A stretch of 64,000 bases of DNA from NCBI RefSeq assembly GCF_030272695.1, contig NZ_JARFYN010000024.1, positions 27,897-91,896 of the forward strand. The letters are read 5' to 3'. The stretch is from Martinezella calliandrae. Its GTDB lineage: Bacteria > Pseudomonadota > Alphaproteobacteria > Rhizobiales > Rhizobiaceae. The notes below the pieces were generated by a model, which was given only the letters and a program-made list of their open reading frames with translations, ran no database searches and was not told the DNA's origin. A program made the translations under genes and the position numbers. Below are positions 1 through 7,788 of the stretch, in pieces; the stretch's first letter is position 1, and each line of letters starts with the position of its first letter.

Positions 1-1
1 T

Positions 2-145
2 CGATTGCTCGGCCTGACCCCGTCAGGCAAGGCGGTACTCGCGGCGGCCGTGCCTATCTGGAAGCTGACGCACGCCGAAGTGGAAGCGCGGCTGCCCGAC
101 GGCAACGCGGATCGGCTGCGGAAGGTTTTGTTGGCGCTGTCCTAA
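2..145 (+). CDS. MarR-family transcriptional regulator, C-terminal fragment
   Basis: Only the last 47 codons lie in the window. The reading frame contains LTPSGKAVLAAAVPIW, the conserved end of the winged-helix wing followed by the first dimerisation helix of MarR proteins (usually LTxxGxxxxxxxxPxW). The remainder is an amphipathic helix ending ALS. The last 4 bases overlap convergently with the stop end of the RES-domain gene. Target and ligand cannot be read from this fragment. Membership of the MarR fold is likely; the gene could instead be another small winged-helix protein with the same tail. Confidence 0.7.
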   Translation, partial: RLLGLTPSGKAVLAAAVPIWKLTHAEVEARLPDGNADRLRKVLLALS

Positions 146-900
146 GCGCTGTTTCGCATGCGGGGATCGGCACCAAAATCGCTGCGCGCGAAACCAATGC
201 GACTTTTCGGGAAATCGCAGAGCGCCTGAACTCCAGTCGGCGATAGTCGGATACGCCAGGTCTGGCGTTCGACGGGTTCGCGCGCAGCAAAGGCATGGGC
301 CGTCAAAAGCGCAATATTCTTGCCGTCTTGGGGGTCTCTGACGGACCGATAGAGGATCGTTTGAATTCCCCCCGCCCGCGCGGCGTCGGCGAGCGACTGG
401 CAGGCTTCGTAGTTGACGGGATCGGTCCAAGCTTCGCGATCCCGATCCAACGGCGAATGGGTAAGATCGATCGATTCGCTGGTCGCAACCGCTGCGGCGA
501 AGGCGGTATATTCCGCCGCATTGGCGGGCAGGGGCGTCCCGGGAGAGTCGCCAAAGAAAAGCAGCCGGTAAAAACTCATCTCGGCCAGCGCCGTTTCGAC
601 CTGCTCGGATGCATAAAAGACGCCGAGGGTACGTCCAGCCCGTCTGAAGCGCGAGCCATGTGGGTAGAGCGCTCCGTAGCGGAAGGGGGTGGCCAGCAGA
701 TAATCCAGGCCGCCGCATTCCGGCGGAAGCGCCGGCTTGCTCTGCTCCAGCAGATGTTCGAGAAGCGCCTGCTCTTCCAGCGTATCGACCAGTTTCAACG
801 TCGAGACCTGATGTTGCGCCTCCACCAGCCGCCAATAGCGGCCGGAGATCGGCCGAGCCTCAGACGAGAGCGCGACGGGCGTCCAGATAGGCAAGGACAT
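142..900 (-). CDS. RES-domain toxin (NAD+-degrading type II toxin)
   Basis: A 252-residue protein with the RES fold hallmarks: an early Arg in the GRYWR segment, a second Arg in TPFRYG, then YPHGSRFRR and GVFYASEQVETALAEMSFYR, which carries the conserved Glu. Members of this family are ADP-ribosyltransferase-like enzymes that deplete cellular NAD+ by phosphorolysis or hydrolysis and are held in check by an Xre/MbcA-type partner. The gene starts inside the 3' end of the antitoxin gene (41-bp overlap), so the two are translated from one message with antitoxin first, the normal order for RES/Xre loci. At about 250 residues it is longer than minimal RES domains (about 150-160). Assignment to the family is firm; activity here is inferred. 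Confidence 0.88.
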   Translation of the reverse strand: MSLPIWTPVALSSEARPISGRYWRLVEAQHQVSTLKLVDTLEEQALLEHLLEQSKPALPPECGGLDYLLATPFRYGALYPHGSRFRRAGRTLGVFYASEQVETALAEMSFYRLLFFGDSPGTPLPANAAEYTAFAAAVATSESIDLTHSPLDRDREAWTDPVNYEACQSLADAARAGGIQTILYRSVRDPQDGKNIALLTAHAFAAREPVERQTWRIRLSPTGVQALCDFPKSRIGFARSDFGADPRMRNSA

Positions 901-1243
901 CGGTCAATCCGGAAATGGAGGTGATCTTTTCAAGCGGCGTTGCGCCGAAGGCGAGATTGACATTGCGCAGCCATTGCCGCGCCACGGCTTCATCGCCGCC
1001 GACAATGGCATCGAGCGAGCGGAACAGACGTATGAAAAGCACGGCGAGTTCAAATGATTTGCTGTGCCGCTCCAGAAGATGATCCTGCCGTTTCATGCGC
1101 GAGACCGTCGCTTCCGAAACGCCGATCACCGCAGCGAGCATGCGAGCATTCAGCCCCAGTCGGTCGGCAGCATTGACGACCGCGTTGGTGATGACAAGAG
1201 TCTCACTGGGATTTGCATGACCTATCGCTTGGGCAGATATCAT
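860..1243 (-). CDS. Xre/MbcA/ParS-type antitoxin of the RES toxin
   Basis: A 127-residue protein with an N-terminal helix-turn-helix (VVNAADRLGLNARMLAAVIG followed by SEATVSRMKR, about residues 22-52) and a C-terminal toxin-binding half typical of the MbcA/ParS/Xre family (FELAVLFIRLFRSLDAIVGG, then ARQWLRNVNLAFGATPLEKI). The second segment is the usual signature of antitoxins paired with RES toxins. It is upstream of and overlaps the toxin gene by 41 bp. The start at 1243 has an AAGGA-type ribosome binding site about 9 bases upstream. The helix-turn-helix suggests that it represses its own promoter through the inverted repeat just upstream. Confidence 0.88.
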   Translation of the reverse strand: MISAQAIGHANPSETLVITNAVVNAADRLGLNARMLAAVIGVSEATVSRMKRQDHLLERHSKSFELAVLFIRLFRSLDAIVGGDEAVARQWLRNVNLAFGATPLEKITSISGLTDVLAYLDARRALV

Positions 1244-1259
1244 GGGCCTTATCCTTTCT

Positions 1260-1285
1260 CAAGAAAATATATAGCAAATTTCTTG
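1260..1285. promoter_or_regulatory. Inverted repeat upstream of the RES/Xre locus (candidate autoregulatory operator)
   Basis: CAAGAAA at 1260-1266 and TTTCTTG at 1279-1285 form a perfect 7-bp inverted repeat around a 12-bp AT-rich centre, ending 17 bp before the antitoxin start. Placement and symmetry fit an operator for the antitoxin's helix-turn-helix. Binding is inferred. Confidence 0.5.
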
Positions 1286-1371
1286 CAAAAGAAAAGGAGC
1301 GGTGCGCCGAATAGCGTACCGCTCCTTTATGCCGACTACTCCGTCGACCTGAGAGATGGGAAAGTCTATTC

Positions 1372-1794
1372 TCAGGCAACCGTGAACGGCACTTCCGTCG
1401 AGGTGCGCATGGCATGGCTGTAGGGGCAGACGATGTGGGCGGCAGCGGCAAGCTTTTCAGCTTCGGCCTTGTCCATGCCGGGAATGTGAACCGATAGAGA
1501 CACTTCGATGCCGAAACCGCCGCCATCTGCGCGCGGGCCGATGCCAACCGTTGCAGTTACCTTGGCGTCTTCGGGGATCTTGACCTTCTGTTGGCCCGCA
1601 ACAAATTTCAGGGCGCCGAGGAAGCAGGCGGAATAGCCGGCGGCGAAGAGCTGTTCGGGGTTCGTGCCGGTAGCGCCGTCGCCGCCGAGTTCCTTCGGCA
1701 CAGTCAGGGTGACGTCGAGGACGCCGTTTTCAGATACGGCGTGGCCGGCGCGGCCGCCGGTGGCAGAAGCCTTGGTGGTGTAGAGGATAGGCAT
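1372..1794 (-). CDS. ohr: Organic hydroperoxide resistance protein (Ohr/OsmC family)
   Basis: A 140-residue cytosolic thiol peroxidase that reduces organic hydroperoxides using lipoylated partner proteins. The start at 1794 is chosen because AAGGAG lies just upstream and the protein then begins MPILYTTKA, as other Ohr proteins do; a longer frame exists but would run into the regulatory region. The two catalytic cysteines are Cys57 (AAGYSACF) and Cys123 (IVCPYSHAMR); Arg15 and Glu47 (NPEQLF) complete the Ohr active site, which distinguishes it from plain OsmC. It is divergent from an OhrR-type regulator, the classical arrangement, with a palindrome between the two genes. Confidence 0.95.
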   Translation of the reverse strand: MPILYTTKASATGGRAGHAVSENGVLDVTLTVPKELGGDGATGTNPEQLFAAGYSACFLGALKFVAGQQKVKIPEDAKVTATVGIGPRADGGGFGIEVSLSVHIPGMDKAEAEKLAAAAHIVCPYSHAMRTSTEVPFTVA

Positions 1795-1830
1795 GTCAGA
1801 TCTCCTTGCTGGTTGGATAAGTTTTAATAT

Positions 1831-1849
1831 CGCACGATTTAGTCGTGCG
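1831..1849. promoter_or_regulatory. Palindrome between ohr and ohrR (candidate OhrR operator)
   Basis: CGCACGA (1831-1837) and TCGTGCG (1843-1849) are a perfect 7-bp inverted repeat with a 5-bp centre, in the 130-bp divergent promoter region. It lies 37 bp upstream of ohr and about 75 bp upstream of ohrR, where one dimer could control both genes. That OhrR binds it is inferred from position and symmetry. Confidence 0.6.
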
Positions 1850-1924
1850 CAACATATTTTTGCGATTTGCTTTTGAAAAGTGAACCTGTGACAATGAGGC
1901 CAACAAGAAAATGGCGGAGCAGCG

Positions 1925-2386
1925 ATGACGGACAAGGTGCAGGAGCGGGCAATCCCCGATGACGAAAAGCGGTTGGAGCGGCAGCTCTGTTTTGCCGTCT
2001 ACGCGACCGCGCATGCCTTCAATCGCGCCTATAAGCCGATCCTTGATCGTGTCGGCCTGACCTACCCGCAATATCTGGTAATGCTGGTGCTTTGGGAAAA
2101 AGGCTGCCTACCGGTCAAAACCATCGGCGAGCAGCTCGACCTCGATTCAGGCACGCTGTCGCCACTGTTGAAGCGTCTCGAGCAGGCTGGCCTAATTGGC
2201 CGCATGCGCGACCCGAAAGACGAACGGCAGGTCATCGTTTCCCTGACCGAAAAGGGCGCCGGTATGAAATGCCAGGTCAACATGATCATGGCCGCCATCG
2301 GCGAAGCCGTCGGCTGCGATATGAATGAAATGGCCAGTCTGCGCGACCGACTGCAACAGCTGAGAGCGAATTTAACGGCCGAATGA
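1925..2386 (+). CDS. ohrR: OhrR, organic-hydroperoxide-sensing MarR-family repressor
   Basis: A 153-residue MarR protein. The sensing cysteine is Cys22 in ERQLCFAVYATAH, the same position as in characterised two-cysteine OhrR proteins. Further cysteines are at 61, 116 and 131; Cys131 near the C-terminus could be the resolving partner that makes an intersubunit disulfide. The DNA-binding winged helix is LPVKTIGEQLDLDSGTLSPL with wing MRDPKDERQVIVSLTEKG. Oxidation of Cys22 by organic peroxides should release it from DNA and induce ohr. It is divergent from ohr with a shared 130-bp control region. Confidence 0.94.
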   Translation: MTDKVQERAIPDDEKRLERQLCFAVYATAHAFNRAYKPILDRVGLTYPQYLVMLVLWEKGCLPVKTIGEQLDLDSGTLSPLLKRLEQAGLIGRMRDPKDERQVIVSLTEKGAGMKCQVNMIMAAIGEAVGCDMNEMASLRDRLQQLRANLTAE

Positions 2387-2417
2387 GAGCCGCTGCCTGA
2401 TCAAACCATGCAGAAAA

Positions 2418-3155
2418 TTAAGCCTGCGTCACCAGGATTGGGGCGCGTTCAGGCACGCGATCGTAGAGATCGATAACATCTTGATTGAGCAGACGGACGC
2501 AGCCAGAGGAAACGGCCTTGCCGATAGAGCGCCAATCGGGATTGCCGTGCAGACGGTAAAGCGAATCCTGCTTATCCTCGAAAATATAAAGCGCGCGCGC
2601 ACCGAGCGGATTCTTCAGGCCTGGATCCATACCACCATTGGCAATGGAATATTGGACAAGTTCCGGCTGGCGGGCGACCATTTCGTCCGGTGGGTTCCAG
2701 CGCGGCCATTTCTTGCGCCACTGGATGATACCGCGACCCTGCCAGGCAAAGCCTTCGCGGCCGACGCCGATACCATATCGCATCGCCGTGCCGCCCGGCT
2801 CGGTAACATAGAGGAAACGCTCCCGCGTATTGACAACCACGCTGCCTGGCGGCTCGCCGGTCGGATTGACGACACGCTGTCGATAGTATTTCGGATCAAT
2901 CTGCTCGTATGGTATTGCCGGAAGATGAAAGCCGCCATCATCCATCGCCGCGTAGATCACAGCAGGATCCGGCTGCTCGCCACTATAGCTGGAAAGCAAG
3001 CTGTCGGAGGGACGATAGGCGGAGCCACTATATTGCACCGGACTGACGATCGGGTTGCTTTCGACCGTAGAAGCGCAGCCGGCGAGCGTCGAAACGGCGC
3101 CAATGCCCGCGAGGGCGAGGAAATTACGTCGGGAAAGAGAAGAAGGCAGACTCAT
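2418..3155 (-). CDS. L,D-transpeptidase (YkuD family), exported
   Basis: A 245-residue cell-envelope enzyme that forms 3-3 crosslinks in peptidoglycan or attaches proteins to it. The N-terminus reads SRRNFLALAG (twin-arginine-like) followed by a lipobox LAGC at Cys27, so it may be exported as a lipoprotein, or simply carry a Tat-type signal. The YkuD catalytic motif is complete: RLHG with His203, then SSGCVRLLNQD with nucleophile Cys219. It lies on the same strand as a paralogue about 150 bp upstream that shares long stretches (HGKG/QGRGxIQW, GARALYIF, SSGCVR). Export route and physiological target are inferred. Confidence 0.9.
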   Translation of the reverse strand: MSLPSSLSRRNFLALAGIGAVSTLAGCASTVESNPIVSPVQYSGSAYRPSDSLLSSYSGEQPDPAVIYAAMDDGGFHLPAIPYEQIDPKYYRQRVVNPTGEPPGSVVVNTRERFLYVTEPGGTAMRYGIGVGREGFAWQGRGIIQWRKKWPRWNPPDEMVARQPELVQYSIANGGMDPGLKNPLGARALYIFEDKQDSLYRLHGNPDWRSIGKAVSSGCVRLLNQDVIDLYDRVPERAPILVTQA

Positions 3156-3303
3156 GTCGACAGCATCATTCCTGTTGGAAGGGAACCCAAAACTATCCGA
3201 TTCGGCTCCCGGCGAGATTCACAGAGACTGGAATAAAACTAGAGAGCGTCGTCGGGCGCGGCTATCGCACATATGCAACATCACGAAAATTTGTTTCAGG
3301 ACA

Positions 3304-4107
3304 TTATAGCACTACAACTTCCGTCTTTGCAGGCACACGATTATAGAGATCGATCACATCCTGGTTCAGCATGCGGACGCAGCCGGATGACGCTTCCTTG
3401 CCGATCGACTGCCAGTCCGGTGTGCCGTGAATGCGATAGAGCGTGTCCCTGCCATTCTGGAAAATATAGAGCGCCCGGGCGCCAAGGGGGTTGGTCGGCC
3501 CCGGATTCATGCCGCCGCGATCAGCCGAAACCGGCTTGATCTCCGGTTCGCGAGCCACCATTTCGGCCGGCGGCGTCCATCGCGGCCATTTCTGCTTCCA
3601 CTGAATAACGCCTTTGCCGTGCCAGGCATAACCGGCCGCCCCGAGGCCGACCCCATAACGCATTGCCTTGCCACCCGGCTCGACGAAATAGAGAAAGTGG
3701 CTTCTGGTATCGACGACGATCGTGCCCGGCCTTTCGTTGGTTTGGTAGTCCACTTCCTGACGCAGGAAACGCTGGTCTATGCGGGTATAGGGGATGGCCG
3801 GCAGGGTGAAATCATCTTCGCTCTTCTGCGCGTACATGGCCTGATGCACTGGATTGAAGGTCGGCAGCCCGTAAGTCTGATGGAATTGCGTGCGGAAGAG
3901 ATCGCGCGCTTGCGGCACCGGTTGGATCGGCAGGCGCCCCACCTTCTGCGGATCGATACCTTCAGGTCGATAAAAGATAGGCGTAGTTTCCTGGGCAAAC
4001 CGATCGGGATCGGTCGCCCCGGTATCGGGAATAATGCTGCACGCCGACAGCGTGGCAAAAGCGGCAGCAGCAAGTACGCGGCGGGAAACGGGCAGGAAAT
4101 CGGCCAT
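3304..4107 (-). CDS. L,D-transpeptidase (YkuD family), paralogue of its neighbour
   Basis: A 267-residue relative of the adjacent gene. I place the start at 4107 (MADFLPVSRRVLAAAAF), because this gives an N-terminal signal with paired arginines and a lipobox LSAC (Cys23); the open frame extends to 4320 but that extension is hydrophilic and runs over the promoter and start of the divergent mutase gene. No strong ribosome binding site marks either start, and an ATG at 4146 is an alternative. The YkuD motif is intact (RIHG, then SSGCVRMLNQD with catalytic Cys243). It probably arose by tandem duplication with the downstream gene. Confidence 0.87.
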   Translation of the reverse strand: MADFLPVSRRVLAAAAFATLSACSIIPDTGATDPDRFAQETTPIFYRPEGIDPQKVGRLPIQPVPQARDLFRTQFHQTYGLPTFNPVHQAMYAQKSEDDFTLPAIPYTRIDQRFLRQEVDYQTNERPGTIVVDTRSHFLYFVEPGGKAMRYGVGLGAAGYAWHGKGVIQWKQKWPRWTPPAEMVAREPEIKPVSADRGGMNPGPTNPLGARALYIFQNGRDTLYRIHGTPDWQSIGKEASSGCVRMLNQDVIDLYNRVPAKTEVVVL

Positions 4108-4265
4108 CGTTGGAAACCAGTTGGGATATGGATCGGTCAGCCGCATGATGACCGGCCCGGCTGGCGCGAGGCTGGCGTCGGTTACAAAGATATTGCGCCA
4201 ATCAGCCAAACTTCTGTTTTCCCCTGCCTTGGCATGGGTTAGATCTTTGGGAGACGGAGGATAGC

Positions 4266-5615
4266 ATGAACATCGACAGTCTGGACCCCAACACTTTTGC
4301 TCCGGCAAGTCGCGATGCATGGCTCAAGCTGGTGAACAGAGCCCTGAAGGGCGCAGATTTCCAGGAGGCGCTGGTATCGCGAACGGATGACGGCATCGCA
4401 ATCGAGCCACTCTATGTCCGCCGCCCCGATGCGATGCCATGGGCCCGCCGCCATATCGACCGGCCTTGGATCGTCAGCCAGCGTATGGATGATCCGGATA
4501 TCGAGCGTGCTTTCTTCCAGCTCGGCGAGGATCTCGCCAACGGGGGCAGCGGCGTCAGCCTGATCTCGAAATGCGGCTCGTCTGCCTTTGGTATCGGCAT
4601 CGATGCAGCGGCGGAGGGGCTGACGGCAAGATTGGCGTCAGCAGTTGCAGACAAAAACATCTCGCTGCGCCTGGAAGGCTGCTCTTCGGCTTTTGCCGAT
4701 GCATTCGTTACCGCACTTGGCAAATATTCCAATCGCCCAACGATGCATTTCGGCCTCGACGCCTTCACCTTGATCACCAACGAGATAGCGAACAGCTGTC
4801 AGCGCCTGAGCAAAGCCGGATTTGCCGGCACCCTCCTCAATGCCGATGGCAGGGCAGTCCACAATGCCGGCGGAACAGAGGTGCAGGAACTGGCTGTGAT
4901 GGCCGCGGCTCTCGTCGGCCATATGAAGATGCTGGATCAGACGGGCACCAGCCCCGATGCGGTTCTCGGCATCACGAGCCTCTGCCTCACCGCCGATCAA
5001 AACCAATTCGTCACGGTGGCGAAAGCCCGCGCGGCACGCATGATCTTTGCCCGTATCGCCGAAGTCTGCGGCATATCCGATCCACCAGCGGCCCACCTTT
5101 TCATGCAAACGAGCTACCGCATGCTCACCCGTCTGGACGCGGAGACCAACATCCTGCGCAACACCATCGCCGTCTTCGCCGCCGGCACGGGCGGCGCGGA
5201 TGAGATTTCGGTACTGCCACACACGCTGGCCCATGGCATCCCCGATCCGCTGGCACGACGCCTGGCGCGCAATACGCAGACCATCCTAATTGCCGAAAGC
5301 CATCTCGACCATGTCGCCGATCCGGCCGCCGGAACCGGTGGCATAGAGGCGCTGAGCCAGGCTCTGGCCGAAAAGGCCTGGGAGATTTTTACGGGCATCG
5401 AGCGGGATGGCGGGTTGGCAAAGGTCATCGCTAGTGGCCAGCTTGCGGCGATGGTGGCCGAAGCAAGAGCGAAGCGGGCTACAAAACCAATCGTGGGGAC
5501 GACATTGTTCGTCGCGAAGGCGCAGCGGCCGGTTACAGTTTTGGGAGAACTTGGGGCTTTGGCGGAGTGCATGGGGCTAACGCCGGTGCGGTTGGACGAG
5601 GGAGTCGAGGCATGA
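4266..5615 (+). CDS. mutA: Methylmalonyl-CoA mutase small (beta) subunit
   Basis: A 449-residue homologue of the non-catalytic subunit of the heterodimeric mutase. It keeps the TIM-barrel part (for example AWLKLVNRALKGADFQEALV near the start and NILRNTIAVFAAGTGGADEISVLPHTLAHG later), but is shorter than classical MutA (about 600 residues) and ends without a cobalamin-binding domain. A strong GGAGGAT ribosome binding site sits 5-6 bases before the ATG. The gene for the catalytic subunit follows after 37 bp. Together they convert (R)-methylmalonyl-CoA to succinyl-CoA, linking propionyl-CoA, odd-chain fatty acid, valine and isoleucine breakdown to the citric acid cycle. Confidence 0.92.
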   Translation: MNIDSLDPNTFAPASRDAWLKLVNRALKGADFQEALVSRTDDGIAIEPLYVRRPDAMPWARRHIDRPWIVSQRMDDPDIERAFFQLGEDLANGGSGVSLISKCGSSAFGIGIDAAAEGLTARLASAVADKNISLRLEGCSSAFADAFVTALGKYSNRPTMHFGLDAFTLITNEIANSCQRLSKAGFAGTLLNADGRAVHNAGGTEVQELAVMAAALVGHMKMLDQTGTSPDAVLGITSLCLTADQNQFVTVAKARAARMIFARIAEVCGISDPPAAHLFMQTSYRMLTRLDAETNILRNTIAVFAAGTGGADEISVLPHTLAHGIPDPLARRLARNTQTILIAESHLDHVADPAAGTGGIEALSQALAEKAWEIFTGIERDGGLAKVIASGQLAAMVAEARAKRATKPIVGTTLFVAKAQRPVTVLGELGALAECMGLTPVRLDEGVEA

Positions 5616-5652
5616 CGTTGGCGTTTGAAGTATCGTCGGAGGCTGCCGCGCT

Positions 5653-7785
5653 ATGACCTGCGTCCCCGATTTCGCTAACCTCGAATGGCAAGAGCCGAAA
5701 GCGTCTAAACCGAAAACCGACGCACCTTCATGGCAAACCCCGGAAGATATCGCCGTCAAGCGGGTCTACGACACGGCCGATCTTGCCGGCTTGAAATTCC
5801 TCGACACCTATCCCGGCGCGGCCCCCTTTGTGCGCGGCCCCTACCCGACTATGTATGTCCAGCAACCCTGGACCATCCGCCAATATGCGGGTTTCTCCAC
5901 TGCCGAGGAATCGAATGCCTTCTACCGCCGCAATCTCGCGGCCGGTCAGAAGGGCCTCTCGGTCGCCTTTGATCTTGCCACCCATCGCGGATATGACAGC
6001 GATCATCCGCGCGTCGCCGGCGACGTGGGTATGGCCGGGGTGGCGATCGATTCCATTCTCGATATGCGCCAACTCTTCGATGGCATACCGCTTGGCGAAA
6101 TGAGCGTGTCGATGACTATGAACGGCGCGGTGCTACCCGTGATGGCGCTCTATATCGTCGCCGCAGAGGAACAGGGCGTTTGCGAGGACAAGCTCTCCGG
6201 CACGATCCAGAACGACATCCTCAAGGAGTTCATGGTCCGCAACACCTACATCTATCCGCCAGAGCCCTCGATGCGGATCGTTTCGGATATTTTCAGCTAT
6301 ACCAGCCAGCGCATGCCGAAATTCAACTCCATCTCGATTTCTGGCTATCACATGCAGGAGGCCGGTGCGACGGCGGACCTGGAGCTCGCCTATACAATAG
6401 CCGACGGCATCGAATATGCCCGCGCCGGGGTAGCCGCGGGGCTCGATATCGACAGCTTCGCGCCGCGCCTCTCCTTTTTCTGGGCGGTCGGCATGAATTT
6501 CTTCATGGAAGTCGCCAAAATGCGTGCAGCCCGTCTGATCTGGGCCGCATTGATGCAAAAGAACTTTGCGCCGAAGGATGAGAAATCGCTGGCGTTGCGG
6601 ACCCACTGCCAGACGTCCGGCTGGTCGTTGACGGCACAAGACCCGATGAACAACATCATCCGCACCATGGTCGAAGCCATGGCGGCGACGCAGGGCCACA
6701 CGCAATCCCTGCACACCAATTCCTTCGACGAAGCGCTTGCTCTACCGACGGACCACTCGGCCCGCATAGCCCGCAACACGCAGATCCTGCTGCAGAAAGA
6801 ATCCGGTACGACCGAAATCATCGATCCCTGGGGCGGCTCAACCTACGTCGAGCGACTGACGCATGATTTGGCCGCTCGTGCGCTCACCCATATCGAAGAG
6901 GTCGAAGCGCTCGGCGGCATGGCGAAAGCAATCGAAAAGGGCATTCCGAAGCTGCGTATCGAAGAGGCGGCCGCCAAGACGCAGGCCCGCATCGACAGCG
7001 GCCACCAGACCGTTGTTGGCGTCAATTTCTCACGACCGGAACAAGACATCGACGTCGACGTGCTGAAGGTGGACAACTCCGAGGTCCGCGCGCGGCAGCT
7101 CTCAAAACTCCAGCAGTTGAAGGGCACGCGCGAGACGGCGGCCGTGGAGACCGCGTTAGAGGCGCTGACCGACGCCGCGCGCAACGGCAGCGGCAATCTG
7201 TTGGATTTCGCCGTCAAGGCGGCGCGAGCGAGAGCTACGGTCGGCGAGATTTCGCTGGCGCTGGAAAAGGCCTATGGCCGGCATGTCGCGGAGATCCGAA
7301 CCATATCCGGCATCTATCGCAAGGAAGTCGGCATCGCCGATGCTCTCTTCAACAGGGCCGTCGCCAAAGTCGAAGCGTTCCGCAAGGCAAAGGGCGAAAA
7401 GCCGCGCATCCTCGTCGCGAAGATGGGGCAGGACGGCCATGATCGCGGCCAGAAGGTCATCGCCACTGCCTTCGCGGACCTGGGCTTCGAGGTCGTCGTA
7501 GGCGCGATGTTCCAGACGCCGGAAGAGGTCGCCGATCTCGCGGTTCGGGAAAGCGTTGACATCATTGGCGCCTCTTCGCTTGCTGCCGGCCATCTGACGT
7601 TGGTGCCGGAACTGAAGGAAGCGCTCACCCGCCGCCACGCTGGCAATATCCTCATCGCCGTGGGCGGCGTCATCCCGCCCCAGGATTTCGCAGCATTGGA
7701 AGCGGCCGGCGCCGACGCGATTTTTCCGCCGGGGACTGTTATCGCGGAAGCGGCAGCGGTGCTAATGGATCGGCTGATGCGCTAA
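5653..7785 (+). CDS. mutB: Methylmalonyl-CoA mutase large (alpha) catalytic subunit
   Basis: A 710-residue adenosylcobalamin enzyme. The N-terminal substrate barrel contains GLSVAFDLATHRGYDSDHPR and EMSVSMTMNGAVLPVMALY; the C-terminal B12 domain carries the DxHxxG motif (GQDGHDRGQKVIATAF, cobalt-ligand His596) and ends with GGVIPPQDF. Size matches the family. It is called mutB, scpA or bhbA in different rhizobial annotations. The gene is 37 bp downstream of the small subunit and surely cotranscribed. A GGAGG lies 14 bases before the ATG. Its stop is only 3 bp from the stop of the convergent hydrolase gene. Confidence 0.96.
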   Translation: MTCVPDFANLEWQEPKASKPKTDAPSWQTPEDIAVKRVYDTADLAGLKFLDTYPGAAPFVRGPYPTMYVQQPWTIRQYAGFSTAEESNAFYRRNLAAGQKGLSVAFDLATHRGYDSDHPRVAGDVGMAGVAIDSILDMRQLFDGIPLGEMSVSMTMNGAVLPVMALYIVAAEEQGVCEDKLSGTIQNDILKEFMVRNTYIYPPEPSMRIVSDIFSYTSQRMPKFNSISISGYHMQEAGATADLELAYTIADGIEYARAGVAAGLDIDSFAPRLSFFWAVGMNFFMEVAKMRAARLIWAALMQKNFAPKDEKSLALRTHCQTSGWSLTAQDPMNNIIRTMVEAMAATQGHTQSLHTNSFDEALALPTDHSARIARNTQILLQKESGTTEIIDPWGGSTYVERLTHDLAARALTHIEEVEALGGMAKAIEKGIPKLRIEEAAAKTQARIDSGHQTVVGVNFSRPEQDIDVDVLKVDNSEVRARQLSKLQQLKGTRETAAVETALEALTDAARNGSGNLLDFAVKAARARATVGEISLALEKAYGRHVAEIRTISGIYRKEVGIADALFNRAVAKVEAFRKAKGEKPRILVAKMGQDGHDRGQKVIATAFADLGFEVVVGAMFQTPEEVADLAVRESVDIIGASSLAAGHLTLVPELKEALTRRHAGNILIAVGGVIPPQDFAALEAAGADAIFPPGTVIAEAAAVLMDRLMR

Positions 7786-7788
7786 CTC

